Assembly: GCF_007845645.1 (NCBI RefSeq)
Contig: NZ_VCQV01000021.1
Coordinates: forward strand, 1-64,000
DNA from: Leekyejoonella antrihumi
GTDB taxonomy: Bacteria > Actinomycetota > Actinomycetes > Actinomycetales > Dermatophilaceae
DNA: 64,000 nt
Reading direction: 5' to 3'
Part shown: piece by piece, positions 25,856 to 35,025 of the stretch
Numbering within the stretch: position 1 is the stretch's first letter
Layout of the letters: the number at the start of each line of letters is the position of its first letter
Notes under the pieces: generated by a model
Seen by the model: only the letters and a program-made list of their open reading frames with translations
Told to the model about the DNA's origin: nothing
Database searches by the model: none
Program-made: the position numbers and the translations under genes

Positions 25856-26719
25856 CTACTCGTTGATCCCGGTCTGCTCGACGCCCGCGATGATCCAGCG
25901 CTGGAGGAACAGGAACATCAGCAGCAACGGGATCATCGACACGATCGCCGCCATGAACATTCCATGCAGGTTCACCGACTGCGCTGTGACATACGTGGAC
26001 AGGACGATCTGCACGGTCCAGGAGGACTGGTCCTGGCCGATGACCAGTGGCCACAGGAACGCGTTCCAGCTGCCGATGAAGGTGATCGTGCCGATGGCCG
26101 CCACGAACGCCCACGAGTTCGGCACCACGATCAGCCAGAACGTCCGCCACACCCCCGCTCCGTCGATCTGAGCAGCCTCCTCCAGCTCGCGCGGGAAGCC
26201 GAGGAAGAACTGCCTGAAGAGGAAGGTGGCCAGCGCCTGGAAGATCCCGGGAATGATCAGGCCACGCAGCGTCGAGACCCAGCCCAGGGACGAGACCATC
26301 ACGAAGGAGGGCACGAAGGTGACCGCGGCGGGGATCAGCAGGGTCGCCAGCACCAGGTAGAACACGGCGTTCGCGTACCGCACCGTGCTGCGCGCCAGAC
26401 CGTATCCCGCCATCCCCGAGATGACCAGGACCGCGACGGTCTGGGTGACCGAGATGACCAGTGAGTTGATCAGGCCTCTGGCGAGGGGCACCGACGGGTC
26501 GTCGAAGGCCTGCTTCAGGTTGCCCCACGCGGGGTGCGCCGGAAACCAGGTCCAGCCGTCGATGCGGGTGATCTGCGTCTCGGTGGACAGTGCGTTGCGC
26601 AGCAGCAGGTAGAACGGCACGAGGAACAGCAGCACGAGCACGAGCAGCACCGCATATCGCAGCGCCCGGCCGCCCTTGATCGGGTGTCGGCCGGCTCGGG
26701 ACACGGTGGCGCTGCCCAT
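25856..26719 (-). CDS. Sugar ABC transporter permease, MalG-like (CUT1)
   Basis: This 287-residue membrane protein is the second permease of a CUT1-type carbohydrate importer. It has six hydrophobic helices, the TETQITRIDGWTWFPAHPA region typical after helix 1, and the EAA loop EELEEAAQIDGAGVWRTFWL (first residue shared with RE). Its ATG overlaps the stop codon of the MalF-like gene by one base (TGATG). No ATPase gene follows, so the system probably borrows a shared MsiK-type ATPase, as many actinobacterial CUT1 systems do. Confidence 0.88.
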   Translation of the reverse strand: MGSATVSRAGRHPIKGGRALRYAVLLVLVLLFLVPFYLLLRNALSTETQITRIDGWTWFPAHPAWGNLKQAFDDPSVPLARGLINSLVISVTQTVAVLVISGMAGYGLARSTVRYANAVFYLVLATLLIPAAVTFVPSFVMVSSLGWVSTLRGLIIPGIFQALATFLFRQFFLGFPRELEEAAQIDGAGVWRTFWLIVVPNSWAFVAAIGTITFIGSWNAFLWPLVIGQDQSSWTVQIVLSTYVTAQSVNLHGMFMAAIVSMIPLLLMFLFLQRWIIAGVEQTGINE

Positions 26720-27645
26720 CACGCGTCCTTGCGTCCGAGGCCGGTGAGCTTCCCCTGCACCAGCGCGAAGACCGCGATGATCAGGGTCAGGATGACCGCG
26801 CCTGCGCCGCCGTGGCCGAAGTCCTGCACGCTGCCGAGCGCCGTGTAGAAGAGATAGACCAGTGGCGGGCGCGCGTAGGGCGGATAGCCGCCCGGCGTCA
26901 CCATGATGTTGTAGAACTCGTCGAATGCCTGGAACGCATTGACCAGCAGCAGCATCAGGACCGCGGTGGAGGTGGCGCGCAGCATGGGGAACGTGATGTG
27001 CCGGAACGACTTCCACCCGACTGCTCCGTCGATCGCCGCGGCCTCGTAGAGATGCCGCGGAATCCGCGCGAGCGCAGCCAGGAAGAGTACCATGAAGAAT
27101 CCGACCTGCAGCCACAGCCGCACCGTGACGATGACCAGCCAGTACCACGGCGGGTGGACCACCGACAGCCAGGCGATCGGTGCGTGGCCGAACCAGCCGA
27201 GCACCGTGTTGATCAGCCCGGAGCTCACACCGGAGAACATCGAGTCGCGCCAGATCATCGAGGCGACCACGTAGGAGCAGGCAGTGGGCAAGAAGAAGAC
27301 CGAGCGGAAGAAGCTCCGGAACCGCTGCACGCTGCCCACGAGCACCGCCAGCCCGAGAGATGTCACGAAGGTGATGGGCACGATGAACGCCGCGAAGACG
27401 ACGAACGTGAGCAGGCTCGACCGGAATGCCGGATCGCTCAGCATGTCCCGGTAGTTGGCCAACCCGACGAAGTGCGTCGGGGTCACCGTGTTGTGCGCAT
27501 CGAAGAAGCTCAACCAGACGCTCCAGGCGATCGGGACCACGATGAAGACCAGCAACCCGATGAAGAACGGGCCGACGAAGACCCAGAACCACAGGTGCGG
27601 GCTCTGCGTCCAGCGGCGCCGTGGCACAGCGATATCGCCCGCCAT
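26719..27645 (-). CDS. Sugar ABC transporter permease, MalF-like (CUT1)
   Basis: This 308-residue membrane protein has six helices beginning WFWVFVGPFFIGLLVFIVVP and the EAA loop LYEAAAIDGAVGWKSFRHIT. The sequence FFDAHNTVTPTHFVGLANYR after helix 1 is characteristic of MalF-type permeases (usual GLxNY). It lies 17 bases after the binding-protein gene and overlaps the MalG-like gene. The transported sugar cannot be read from the sequence. Confidence 0.88.
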   Translation of the reverse strand: MAGDIAVPRRRWTQSPHLWFWVFVGPFFIGLLVFIVVPIAWSVWLSFFDAHNTVTPTHFVGLANYRDMLSDPAFRSSLLTFVVFAAFIVPITFVTSLGLAVLVGSVQRFRSFFRSVFFLPTACSYVVASMIWRDSMFSGVSSGLINTVLGWFGHAPIAWLSVVHPPWYWLVIVTVRLWLQVGFFMVLFLAALARIPRHLYEAAAIDGAVGWKSFRHITFPMLRATSTAVLMLLLVNAFQAFDEFYNIMVTPGGYPPYARPPLVYLFYTALGSVQDFGHGGAGAVILTLIIAVFALVQGKLTGLGRKDA

Positions 27646-27662
27646 GGACTTCGCGCCCCCGC

Positions 27663-28949
27663 TCAGGAGACCGTGAAACGCTGAAGCTCGCTCTCGACGG
27701 TGCCCTGGACACCGGTCAGCGTCGATCTGGGGTCCGCGCCGGCCCGGATGATCTTGTCGACGGCGTCATTGAATGCCGACGACGACGTCGGCGTCCACAT
27801 CAGGGGCGTCTGCGGGTGGCCGTAGGAGTCGAGGTAGCGGGCGGCCTTCGCGGCCTCCCCGGTCTTGAGCTTGCTCGCCCGGGCGATCAGGCTCTTGCGG
27901 GCCGGCACGTGGAAGCCGTAGCTCTGGGCGAAGTCCAACTGGTCGGAGGTCTGATCCACCCAGAGCCACTTGGCGAAGTCCTTCGCGGCGGTCACATCAT
28001 GGGCCCGTGCGCTCACACACGACGCGTAGGCGCCGACCGGTACCGACGGCGGGCCGCCCTTGATGCCGGGGAACGGCAGCACCCCGAAGTCGTCACCGAG
28101 TGCCTTCTGCACCTGGGGAAGGACCCACAGGCCGGTCCACTGGATCGCGGTGAGGCCCTGAATGAACGCGCTCGGGTCCGACCAGTCGGCGGGCGCACCG
28201 AGCAGCAGGTGCCCCGACGTGAACAGGGCGTGCAGTTGGCTCAATGCACCGATGACCTCGGCATTGTTGAAGTCCGGTTTGTCCTGCGCCGACAGGTAGT
28301 CGTGTCCGCTGGACCACAGCACCGGGCCCCCCACGACGCCCGCACCGCCATCATTGCCGAGGAAGAGACCCTTCACCTTGCCGACCGTCAGCTTCTTGGC
28401 GGCGCTCAGCAGCTCGTCCAGGGTCTTGGGTGGCTGCACCCCGGCCTTCTTCAGCATGCTCTTGCGGTAGAGGAACAGCTGCATGTCGACGACCTGCGGG
28501 ATCCCGTAGAGCGTGCCCTGGTAAGTCATCCGGTCCAGCAGCGACGAGGTGAAGTCGGATCTCGCCGTCCCGAGCAGATCCGTGACGTCAACCACCTGCT
28601 TGCCGGTGATCATGTCGATGGTCGGCCCGTTGCCGTATTCGAAGACGTCCGGGCCCGAGGACGTGAGCAGCGCCGCTGCAGCCTTCTGGTCGTAGTTGCC
28701 GGGGATCCACTGGACGGACACCTTGGCCTTCTTGTAGGCGGCGGCGTAGCGCTCGACCGCCTGCTGGGTGCCCGTCTCGCCGTACTGGTGGTACCACTGC
28801 GAGATCGTCCCGGCGCTGCTGCTGCCGCTCGCACTGCGACCGGTGTTGCCGCCGCATGCGGCCAACGCCGCCGCGGCAACTCCTGCACCGCCAAGACCCA
28901 GCACCTGACGGCGGGTCGGTCGCACCGATGGGATCGGACGCTGGGCCAT
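27663..28949 (-). CDS. Sugar ABC transporter binding lipoprotein (SBP family 1)
   Basis: This 428-residue extracellular protein binds the sugar for the CUT1 importer. The N-terminus combines a twin-arginine motif (TRRQVLGLGG) with a lipobox LAAC at Cys32, so it is probably exported folded by the Tat system and anchored as a lipoprotein. The mature part follows the family pattern: ISQWYHQYGETGTQQAVERY, GPDVFEYGNGP, and YGIPQVVDMQLFLYRKSML. GGAGGCTCATC before the ATG is a strong ribosome binding site. It is the first gene of the operon; the 125 bases before it towards dnaE should hold the promoter. Confidence 0.88.
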   Translation of the reverse strand: MAQRPIPSVRPTRRQVLGLGGAGVAAAALAACGGNTGRSASGSSSAGTISQWYHQYGETGTQQAVERYAAAYKKAKVSVQWIPGNYDQKAAAALLTSSGPDVFEYGNGPTIDMITGKQVVDVTDLLGTARSDFTSSLLDRMTYQGTLYGIPQVVDMQLFLYRKSMLKKAGVQPPKTLDELLSAAKKLTVGKVKGLFLGNDGGAGVVGGPVLWSSGHDYLSAQDKPDFNNAEVIGALSQLHALFTSGHLLLGAPADWSDPSAFIQGLTAIQWTGLWVLPQVQKALGDDFGVLPFPGIKGGPPSVPVGAYASCVSARAHDVTAAKDFAKWLWVDQTSDQLDFAQSYGFHVPARKSLIARASKLKTGEAAKAARYLDSYGHPQTPLMWTPTSSSAFNDAVDKIIRAGADPRSTLTGVQGTVESELQRFTVS

Positions 28950-29074
28950 GATGAGCCTCCTCCAAGAAACAACACGTCTGCGCAGCGTAGGTGGCCCGGC
29001 GGTGCCACGGTGGGATCTGGCCCGTACCGCCGTGGTTGTGTCCTGTCGATGGCAGCGACGCCACGACCGCTCGG

Positions 29075-32000
29075 TCAGACGAGGCAGGAGGGTCCGAGCA
29101 ATGCCTTCAGGTCACCGAACAGTGCCGGAGACGCGGTGACGCGCAGGGTGTCATCGAGCCGCACCGTGACGATGCGGCCGGGTTGGGTGAGCTTCAGGTG
29201 CACCTCGGTGGCTCCCGGATGCTCGCCCAGTACGCCACGCAGCCTGGTCGCCAGGCCGTTGTTGGCGCGAGCCAGGGGCATGCTGAGGACGACGGGGCCA
29301 CGCACGTCTGCCTTGAACTCGGGCAGCGTCAGCTCGAGCGCGGACAGCTGGACGCTGTCGTCTCGAGCCATCACCCGGCCCTTCACCACGCAGACGACGT
29401 CCTGGCTCAGCATGGTGGAGACCGTGAGATACATCTTGGAGAAGAACATCACCTCGACGGACCCTTCCAGGTCCTCGATGGTGGCGATGGCCCACAGCTC
29501 GCCCCGCTTGTTGCGCTTGAGCTGCAGTCCGGTGATCAGGCCGGCAATCGTGACTACCGCACCGTCCTTCGGGCCGTCCTCACCGTGCAGCCGTGCGACG
29601 GAGACATCCGCGTACTGCGCCAGGATGTGCTCGATGCCGAACAACGGGTGGTCGGAGACGTAGAGCCCGAGCATGTCGCGCTCGAAAGCCAGCTTGGTCT
29701 GCTTGTCCCACTCCAGCTCCGGGATGGCCGGCAGCGCCGCCAGCTCGATGCCTGCCTCGTCACCGAACCCGGCGAACAGCGAATCCTGGCCCTGCTCCTT
29801 CTTCTTGGCCTCCTCCGACAGGGAGTCCACATAGGTCTCGTGCACGTGCACCAGACCTTGCCGCGGGTGTCCCAGGTCGTCGAATGCCCCCGCCTTGACA
29901 AGTGACTCGACGGTGCGCTTGTTGCAGACCGAGGAGCCCCCCTTGCGCAGGAAGTCCTCGAACGAGGTGAACTTGCCCTCCCGCTCCCGGGCCTGCACGA
30001 TCGCATCGACGACGTTGCTGCCCACGTTGCGGACCGCGCCGAGGCCGAAGCGGATGTCCTCGCCGATCGCGGTGAAGTCGTCCTGCGACTCGTTGACGTC
30101 CGGCGGCAGCACCTTGATGCCCAGTTTGCGGGTGTCCGCGAGGTAGATCGCCAACTTGTCCTTGGAGTCCTCCACGGATGTGAGGAGCGCGGCGCCGTAC
30201 TCGGCCGGGTAGTTCGCCTTGAGGTAGGCGGTCCACACCGAGACCAGGCCGTACCCGGCAGTGTGCGACTTGTTGAAGGCGTACTGGCCGAAGGGGAGCA
30301 TCGTCTCCCACATCTTGTCGGCCGCACCCTTCGAGAACCCGTTCGTCGCCATACCCTCCTTGAAGGCCGGCTCGAGCTCGTCGAGGATCTCCTTCTTCTT
30401 CTTACCCATGGCCTTGCGCAGCGTGTCCGCTCCGCCCAGCGTGAACCCGGCGAGCTGGCGGGCGATCGCCATCAGCTGCTCCTGGTAGACGAGCAGGTGA
30501 TACGTGGTGCCGAGGATCGGCTCCAGGGCCTCCTTGAGCTCGGGGTGGATCGGCGTGAGGTCCTGACGGCCGTTCTTGCGTTCCGCGTAGTTGATGTGCG
30601 CGTTGGCCGCCATGGGGCCTGGGCGGTAGAGCGCGAGCACGGCGGCAATGTCCTCGAACCGGGTCGGCCGCATCAGCTTGAGCAGATTGCGCATCGGGCC
30701 GCCGTCGAGCTGGAACACGCCAAGGGTGTCGCCGCGCGCCATGAGCTCGTAGGTCTTGGGGTCGTCCAGCGGGATCGTCTGGGTCGAGATGTCGACGCCG
30801 CGGTTGGCCTTGATGAGCTTGATCGCGTGGTCGAGGATGCCGAGGTTGCGCAACCCCAGGAAGTCCATCTTGATCAGGCCCATGGCCTCGCACTGCGGGT
30901 AGGCGAAGCCAGCGATGATCATGCCGTCCTTGTCGCGGCGATGCATCGGCAGCACGTCGAGCAGCGGCTCGGACGACAGGATGAATGCGCAGGCGTGCAC
31001 GCCGGTGCCGCGGGTCAGCCCCTCGAGGCCGAGCCCGGTGTCGACCACCTTCTTGACGTCGGGCTCCTGCTCGTACAGCGACCGGAAGTCCACCCCCTCG
31101 CTGTAGCGCTCGTGCTCCGGGTTGAACAGCTGCTTCAGCGGCACGCCCTTGCCCATGACGTCCGGGGGCATGGCCTTGGTGATCCGCTCACCGAGGCTGA
31201 ACGGGTAGCCCAGGATGCGGTTCGCGTCCTTGACCGCGGCCTTCGCCTTGATCGTGCCGAACGTGTTGACCTGCGCGGTGTACTCGTCGCCGTACTTGTC
31301 GGTGACGTAGTCGATGATCTTGTCACGCTGCCGGTCGTCGAAGTCGAGATCGATATCCGGCGGGCTGATCCGCTCGGGGTTGAGGAACCGCTCGAAGAGC
31401 AGGTCGTGCTCGATCGGGTCCAGCTCGGTGATCCTGGTGAGGTAGGCGACGATGGAACCGGTGGCCGACCCACGGCCCGGACCGACGGACACCCCCACTT
31501 CACGGGCATGCTGGCAGATGTCGGCAACGACCAGGAAGTAGGACGAGAAGCCCATCGGTTCGATGATCTTCATCTCGGTCTCGATCCGGTCGAGGACCTC
31601 CTGGCTCGGCGAACCGTCGTAGCGCGAGCGGAGACCCTCCTGGATCTTCTCCCGCAGGAAGCTCTCCGGCGTGTGACCCTGCGGGACATCGAACTTGGGC
31701 ATCCGGTCGACCTCGGCGAAGACGTCGTCGTAGTCCCCGATCATCTCCGCGACCCGGATCGTGTTGTCGCACGCCTCCGGGAGCTCCCGGAAGAGCTCGC
31801 GCATCTCCTGGGCGGACTTGATGTAGTAGCCGGACCCGTTGAATCGGAAGCGGTTCGGGTCGTCCTTGTTCTTGCCCACCCCGATGCACAGCAGGTTGTC
31901 GTGGGCGTCCGCCTGGTCCTGCGTGACGTAGTGACTGTCGTTCGTGGCCAGCAACGGGATGTGCAGATCCCGGGCGATCCGCAGCAGGTTCTCCCGCACG

Positions 32001-32674
32001 GTGCGCTCGATGTCCAGGCCGTGGTCCATCAGCTCCAGGAAGTAGTTCTCCTTGCCGAAGATGTCCTGGTATGCCGCGGCCGCCGCGAGCGCCTCGTCGT
32101 ACTGCCCGAGACGCAACCGCGTCTGTACCTCTCCCGACGGGCACCCGGTGGTCGCAATGATGCCCCTGCCGTGCTGCGCCAGCAGCTCCCGGTCCATCCG
32201 CGGCTTCATGTAGTAGCCCTCGAAGCTGGCGAGCGACGAGAGCCGGAACAGGTTGCGCAGCCCCTCGGCGTTCTGCGCCCACATCGTCATGTGGGTGTAT
32301 CGACCACCGCCCGAGACGTCCTTGCCGCCTTCACCATCGACGATGCTGCCGCGACCGCGGTCGGGGGCCCAGAAGACCTGCTTGCGTCGCTTGCGGCCAT
32401 CGGGCTCCGGCGCGACATACGCCTCGATGCCGATGATCGGCTTGACCGACGACTTGCTCGCCCGCTGGAAGAACTCATAGGCACCGAACATGTTGCCGTG
32501 ATCGGACATCGCCACGGCCGACATGCCGAGCCGCTCCACCTCGGTGAACAAGGCACCGTTCTTCGCGGCACCGTCGAGCATGGAGTACTCGGTGTGCACG
32601 TGCAGATGGACGAAGTTGTTGTCCTTGCCCGCGCTGCCGGTGGGCTGGGAGGGCTCCTGGGTTACGTTCGACAT
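29075..32674 (-). CDS. dnaE: DNA polymerase III alpha subunit
   Basis: This 1199-residue protein is the replicative DNA polymerase. It begins with the PHP domain (HLHVHTEYSMLDGAAKNG), then the polymerase core with the catalytic acidic motif PPDIDLDFDD near residue 440 and GRGSATGSIVAYLTRIT before it. The tail carries the helix-hairpin-helix region and an OB-fold (GAVVTIAGLITGLQLKRNKR). Length and domain order match actinobacterial DnaE1. A Gly-Lys-rich insertion about 100 residues in (RGSIVDGEGGKDVSGGGRY) is common in the group. It follows the rluD gene by 57 bases on the same strand. Confidence 0.95.
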   Translation of the reverse strand: MSNVTQEPSQPTGSAGKDNNFVHLHVHTEYSMLDGAAKNGALFTEVERLGMSAVAMSDHGNMFGAYEFFQRASKSSVKPIIGIEAYVAPEPDGRKRRKQVFWAPDRGRGSIVDGEGGKDVSGGGRYTHMTMWAQNAEGLRNLFRLSSLASFEGYYMKPRMDRELLAQHGRGIIATTGCPSGEVQTRLRLGQYDEALAAAAAYQDIFGKENYFLELMDHGLDIERTVRENLLRIARDLHIPLLATNDSHYVTQDQADAHDNLLCIGVGKNKDDPNRFRFNGSGYYIKSAQEMRELFRELPEACDNTIRVAEMIGDYDDVFAEVDRMPKFDVPQGHTPESFLREKIQEGLRSRYDGSPSQEVLDRIETEMKIIEPMGFSSYFLVVADICQHAREVGVSVGPGRGSATGSIVAYLTRITELDPIEHDLLFERFLNPERISPPDIDLDFDDRQRDKIIDYVTDKYGDEYTAQVNTFGTIKAKAAVKDANRILGYPFSLGERITKAMPPDVMGKGVPLKQLFNPEHERYSEGVDFRSLYEQEPDVKKVVDTGLGLEGLTRGTGVHACAFILSSEPLLDVLPMHRRDKDGMIIAGFAYPQCEAMGLIKMDFLGLRNLGILDHAIKLIKANRGVDISTQTIPLDDPKTYELMARGDTLGVFQLDGGPMRNLLKLMRPTRFEDIAAVLALYRPGPMAANAHINYAERKNGRQDLTPIHPELKEALEPILGTTYHLLVYQEQLMAIARQLAGFTLGGADTLRKAMGKKKKEILDELEPAFKEGMATNGFSKGAADKMWETMLPFGQYAFNKSHTAGYGLVSVWTAYLKANYPAEYGAALLTSVEDSKDKLAIYLADTRKLGIKVLPPDVNESQDDFTAIGEDIRFGLGAVRNVGSNVVDAIVQAREREGKFTSFEDFLRKGGSSVCNKRTVESLVKAGAFDDLGHPRQGLVHVHETYVDSLSEEAKKKEQGQDSLFAGFGDEAGIELAALPAIPELEWDKQTKLAFERDMLGLYVSDHPLFGIEHILAQYADVSVARLHGEDGPKDGAVVTIAGLITGLQLKRNKRGELWAIATIEDLEGSVEVMFFSKMYLTVSTMLSQDVVCVVKGRVMARDDSVQLSALELTLPEFKADVRGPVVLSMPLARANNGLATRLRGVLGEHPGATEVHLKLTQPGRIVTVRLDDTLRVTASPALFGDLKALLGPSCLV

Positions 32675-32731
32675 CGCCTGTGAGTCTAAGCCCGACCGGT
32701 GACAGCGTGCGCCCGGCCAAGCCCTCCCGGG

Positions 32732-33664
32732 TCAGAGCTCGCGCACGCGCTCCAGGGCGACCTGCAGGTCCGCGGGATAGTCGCTGCGGTAGGTCACCCA
32801 CTCGCCCGATCCGGGATGCGTGAAGCCGAGCTCGACGGCGTGCAACCACTGCCGCACCAGACCGAGCCGCTTGGCCACGCTGGGGTCGGAGCCGTACAGC
32901 GGGTCACCGACGCACGGATGGTGCAGCGCGCAGAAGTGCACCCGGATCTGGTGGGTCCTGCCGGTCTCCAGGTGAATAGTGAGCAAGGAGGTCGAGCGGA
33001 AAGCTTCCAGCAGCTCGTAGTGGGTGACACTGGGGCGACCGTCCTTGGTCACGGCGAACTTGTAGTCGTGACCTGGGTGTCGCCCGATCGGCGCCTCGAT
33101 CGTCCCGACGATGGGGTCGGGCAGGCCATGCACCAGGGCGTGATAGGTCTTGTCGACGGTGCGGTCACGAAAGGCCTGTTTGAGAACCGTGTAGGCGCGC
33201 TCGCTCTTCGCGACCACCATCAGTCCGCTGGTGCCGACATCCAGGCGCTGCACGATGCCCTGGCGTTCGGGTGCGCCGGACGTCGAGATGCGGTAGCCGG
33301 CGCCGGCGAGGCCGCTGACGACGTCGGGCCCGTTCCAGCCCACACTGGGGTGCGCGGCGACCCCGGCGGGCTTGTCGACGACAACCAGCTCCGAGTCCTC
33401 ATGCATCACCCGCAGACCCTCGACCAGCGCCGGTCTGACCTCGGCAACGCGCGGACCGACGCGTTCGGGCATCTGCACCTCGAGCCACTGACCGGCACTC
33501 ACCCGATCGGACTTGCGCGCCGCGACGTGGTCGATGGTCACCGCTCCCGCACCGGCCAGCTCGGCAGCCCGAGTCCGGGAGAATCCGAGCAGTCGGGCAA
33601 TCGCCGCATCGACCCGCTCTCCCTCGAGCCCGCCGGGAATTGCCAGAGCCTTGACGTCACTCAT
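32732..33664 (-). CDS. 23S rRNA pseudouridine synthase, RluD family
   Basis: This 310-residue enzyme isomerises uridines to pseudouridine in rRNA. It has an N-terminal S4 RNA-binding domain ([20 protein letters not shown]) and the RluA/RluD catalytic domain with the active-site Asp in [19 protein letters not shown]; the [12 protein letters not shown] motif is also clear. The ATG at 33664 overlaps the lspA stop codon by 8 nt (ATGAGTGA), which fixes the start. The lspA-rluD pair is conserved widely. Confidence 0.92.
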   Translation of the reverse strand: MSDVKALAIPGGLEGERVDAAIARLLGFSRTRAAELAGAGAVTIDHVAARKSDRVSAGQWLEVQMPERVGPRVAEVRPALVEGLRVMHEDSELVVVDKPAGVAAHPSVGWNGPDVVSGLAGAGYRISTSGAPERQGIVQRLDVGTSGLMVVAKSERAYTVLKQAFRDRTVDKTYHALVHGLPDPIVGTIEAPIGRHPGHDYKFAVTKDGRPSVTHYELLEAFRSTSLLTIHLETGRTHQIRVHFCALHHPCVGDPLYGSDPSVAKRLGLVRQWLHAVELGFTHPGSGEWVTYRSDYPADLQVALERVREL

Positions 33665-34256
33665 CGTCGGGCCCGTCCGCACCACGGGACACGAGGGACT
33701 GACGCGTGCCGTCGAGACCGATACCAAGCAGCGCGAGCAACGCAATGAGGCAGGCCGCCGTCACGACACACATGTCGGCCACGTTGAAGATCGGCCAGTG
33801 CGGCAGCTCGAGGAAGTCGACGACATGGCCGCGTCCGCCGCCCGGCGCGCGGAAGAACCTGTCGGTGAGGTTGCCCAGCGCGCCGCCGATCAGGAGGCCG
33901 AGGGCGCAGGCCCACGGCCTACTGTGCAACCGGCGCGCGACGACGATGGTCGCGATGATCACCGCCGACGCAATGATGGTCAGCACCCAGGTCGCATTCG
34001 TGGCGATCGAGAACGCCGCGCCCGCATTGCGGGTCAGATGAAGGCGCAGCACCGACCCGATCAGGTTCTTGGGCCGCATCGGGTCGAGGCTGGATGCTGC
34101 CCACGCCTTCGTCAGCTGGTCCGCCACATAGCCGACCGTGGCGATGATCACCAGGAGCAGGATGGGCCGACGGGTGCTCGGCTCCGACCGCTCGGTGTCC
34201 TCGGGAGGGGGTCCGCCGCTCAGTGTCGTTCCTGCTTTTGTTTGCAGGTCAGGCAC
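33657..34256 (-). CDS. lspA: Lipoprotein signal peptidase II
   Basis: This membrane aspartyl peptidase removes lipoprotein signal peptides. Four helices are visible ([20 protein letters not shown] is the first) and both catalytic aspartate motifs are intact: [13 protein letters not shown] and [10 protein letters not shown]. The start is uncertain because the frame overlaps the end of the TraR/DksA gene: GTG 34256 (199 residues) is used here, an ATG-like codon at 34319 is further upstream, and a CTG overlapping the DksA stop (CTGA) with AGGA before it is also possible. The N-terminal 35 residues are non-conserved either way. Confidence 0.85.
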   Translation of the reverse strand: MPDLQTKAGTTLSGGPPPEDTERSEPSTRRPILLLVIIATVGYVADQLTKAWAASSLDPMRPKNLIGSVLRLHLTRNAGAAFSIATNATWVLTIIASAVIIATIVVARRLHSRPWACALGLLIGGALGNLTDRFFRAPGGGRGHVVDFLELPHWPIFNVADMCVVTAACLIALLALLGIGLDGTRQSLVSRGADGPDDE

Positions 34257-34819
34257 AACGTCGCTCGAGGAAACGCCTGCAGCCGCATCTTGCCGATGGG
34301 GTTGCCGCAGTTTTCGCACGTGCCGTAGGTCCCGTCCTCTATCCGCTCGAGCGCATGCTTCGACTGAAGAAGCAGATCACGCGAGTTCTGGGCGAGCGTG
34401 AACTCATGCTCACGCTCGAAAGTCTTGGTGCCGACATCCGCCTGGTCATCACCGGCACCATCACCACTATCGGTCATCAGACCCAGAATGTCCGACTCGA
34501 TTCCGGTCAGCTCCGAGGTGAGCCTGGTCACGTCCTGCTCCAGCTCGTCGCGCACGGTCCCCAGCTCCTTGGCGGTCCAGGGAGACTCGTCCTCGCGGAC
34601 CACCAGCTGATCCGCCCCGTCCGTGCCGCGCCGGGGGGCCGCAGTCTTCTTGCGTGTCGTGCTCACTTTGCCTGCCGCTGCCTTCGTCGTCGTGGCGGTG
34701 GCGACCTTCTTGGCCGCCCGTTCAACCTTCTTGGATGCGGCCCGCTTCGTCGCTGCCCCGCGAGACGCCGTGGCCTTCTTGCCCGATGTGCTGGCGGCTG
34801 GCTTTTTCTTGGCAGGCAT
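34220..34819 (-). CDS. TraR/DksA-type zinc finger protein
   Basis: This 199-residue protein has a Lys/Ala-rich basic N-terminus of about 65 residues resembling histone-like tails (repeated KKAT, KRAA and KAAAGK), then a coiled-coil region (WTAKELGTVRDELEQDVTRL) and a C4 zinc finger CENCGNP...CLTC near the C-terminus, as in the DksA/TraR family that acts in the RNA polymerase secondary channel. Actinobacterial versions are often found next to lspA. The acidic tip residues of true DksA are not obvious, so a ppGpp role should not be assumed. Confidence 0.85.
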   Translation of the reverse strand: MPAKKKPAASTSGKKATASRGAATKRAASKKVERAAKKVATATTTKAAAGKVSTTRKKTAAPRRGTDGADQLVVREDESPWTAKELGTVRDELEQDVTRLTSELTGIESDILGLMTDSGDGAGDDQADVGTKTFEREHEFTLAQNSRDLLLQSKHALERIEDGTYGTCENCGNPIGKMRLQAFPRATLCLTCKQKQERH

Positions 34820-34916
34820 CAGGTCCCTCCTCGCACATCCGACCGTCAGCGACGGTGCATCGCCTCACGGGGAACTCCTCGTGACTGGCTGAGGATATGG
34901 GACTCGGGCTGTGGAA

Positions 34917-34944
34917 ACAATGTGAACCGCCAGATCACTTTCAA
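34917..34944 (-). promoter_or_regulatory. Possible promoter of the traR/dksA gene
   Basis: On the minus strand TTGAAA (34939-34944) is separated by 16 bases from CATTGT (34917-34922), a fair match to a housekeeping promoter about 100 bases before the start codon. Confidence 0.3.
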
Positions 34945-34960
34945 CGGGATGTTACCGAGT

Positions 34961-35007
34961 GGGCCGGTCCATGCGACGCCCGGTCAGAGCGCCCCACGAA
35001 CCGGCCC
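34961..35007 (-). terminator. Possible terminator after divIVA
   Basis: GGGCCGGT (34961-34968) and ACCGGCCC (35000-35007) are perfect complements 31 bases apart, just past the divIVA stop. No T-run follows, which is usual for actinobacteria, but the loop is long. Confidence 0.3.
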
Positions 35008-35025
35008 GGCGACGGCCCGCCCGAA

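Noticed and set aside
25812-26528. N-terminal extension of oligopeptidase B up to 26528
   Set aside because: It overlaps the MalG-like gene in another frame; homology to the peptidase begins right after GTG 25808.
27621-29663. 680-codon open frame opposite the sugar-binding protein and dnaE end
   Set aside because: It spans two convincing minus-strand genes and shows no recognisable motif.
30263-32683. 806-codon open frame antisense to dnaE
   Set aside because: It mirrors a highly conserved gene in high-GC DNA, is Arg/His/Gly-rich and matches no family. It is a codon-bias shadow.
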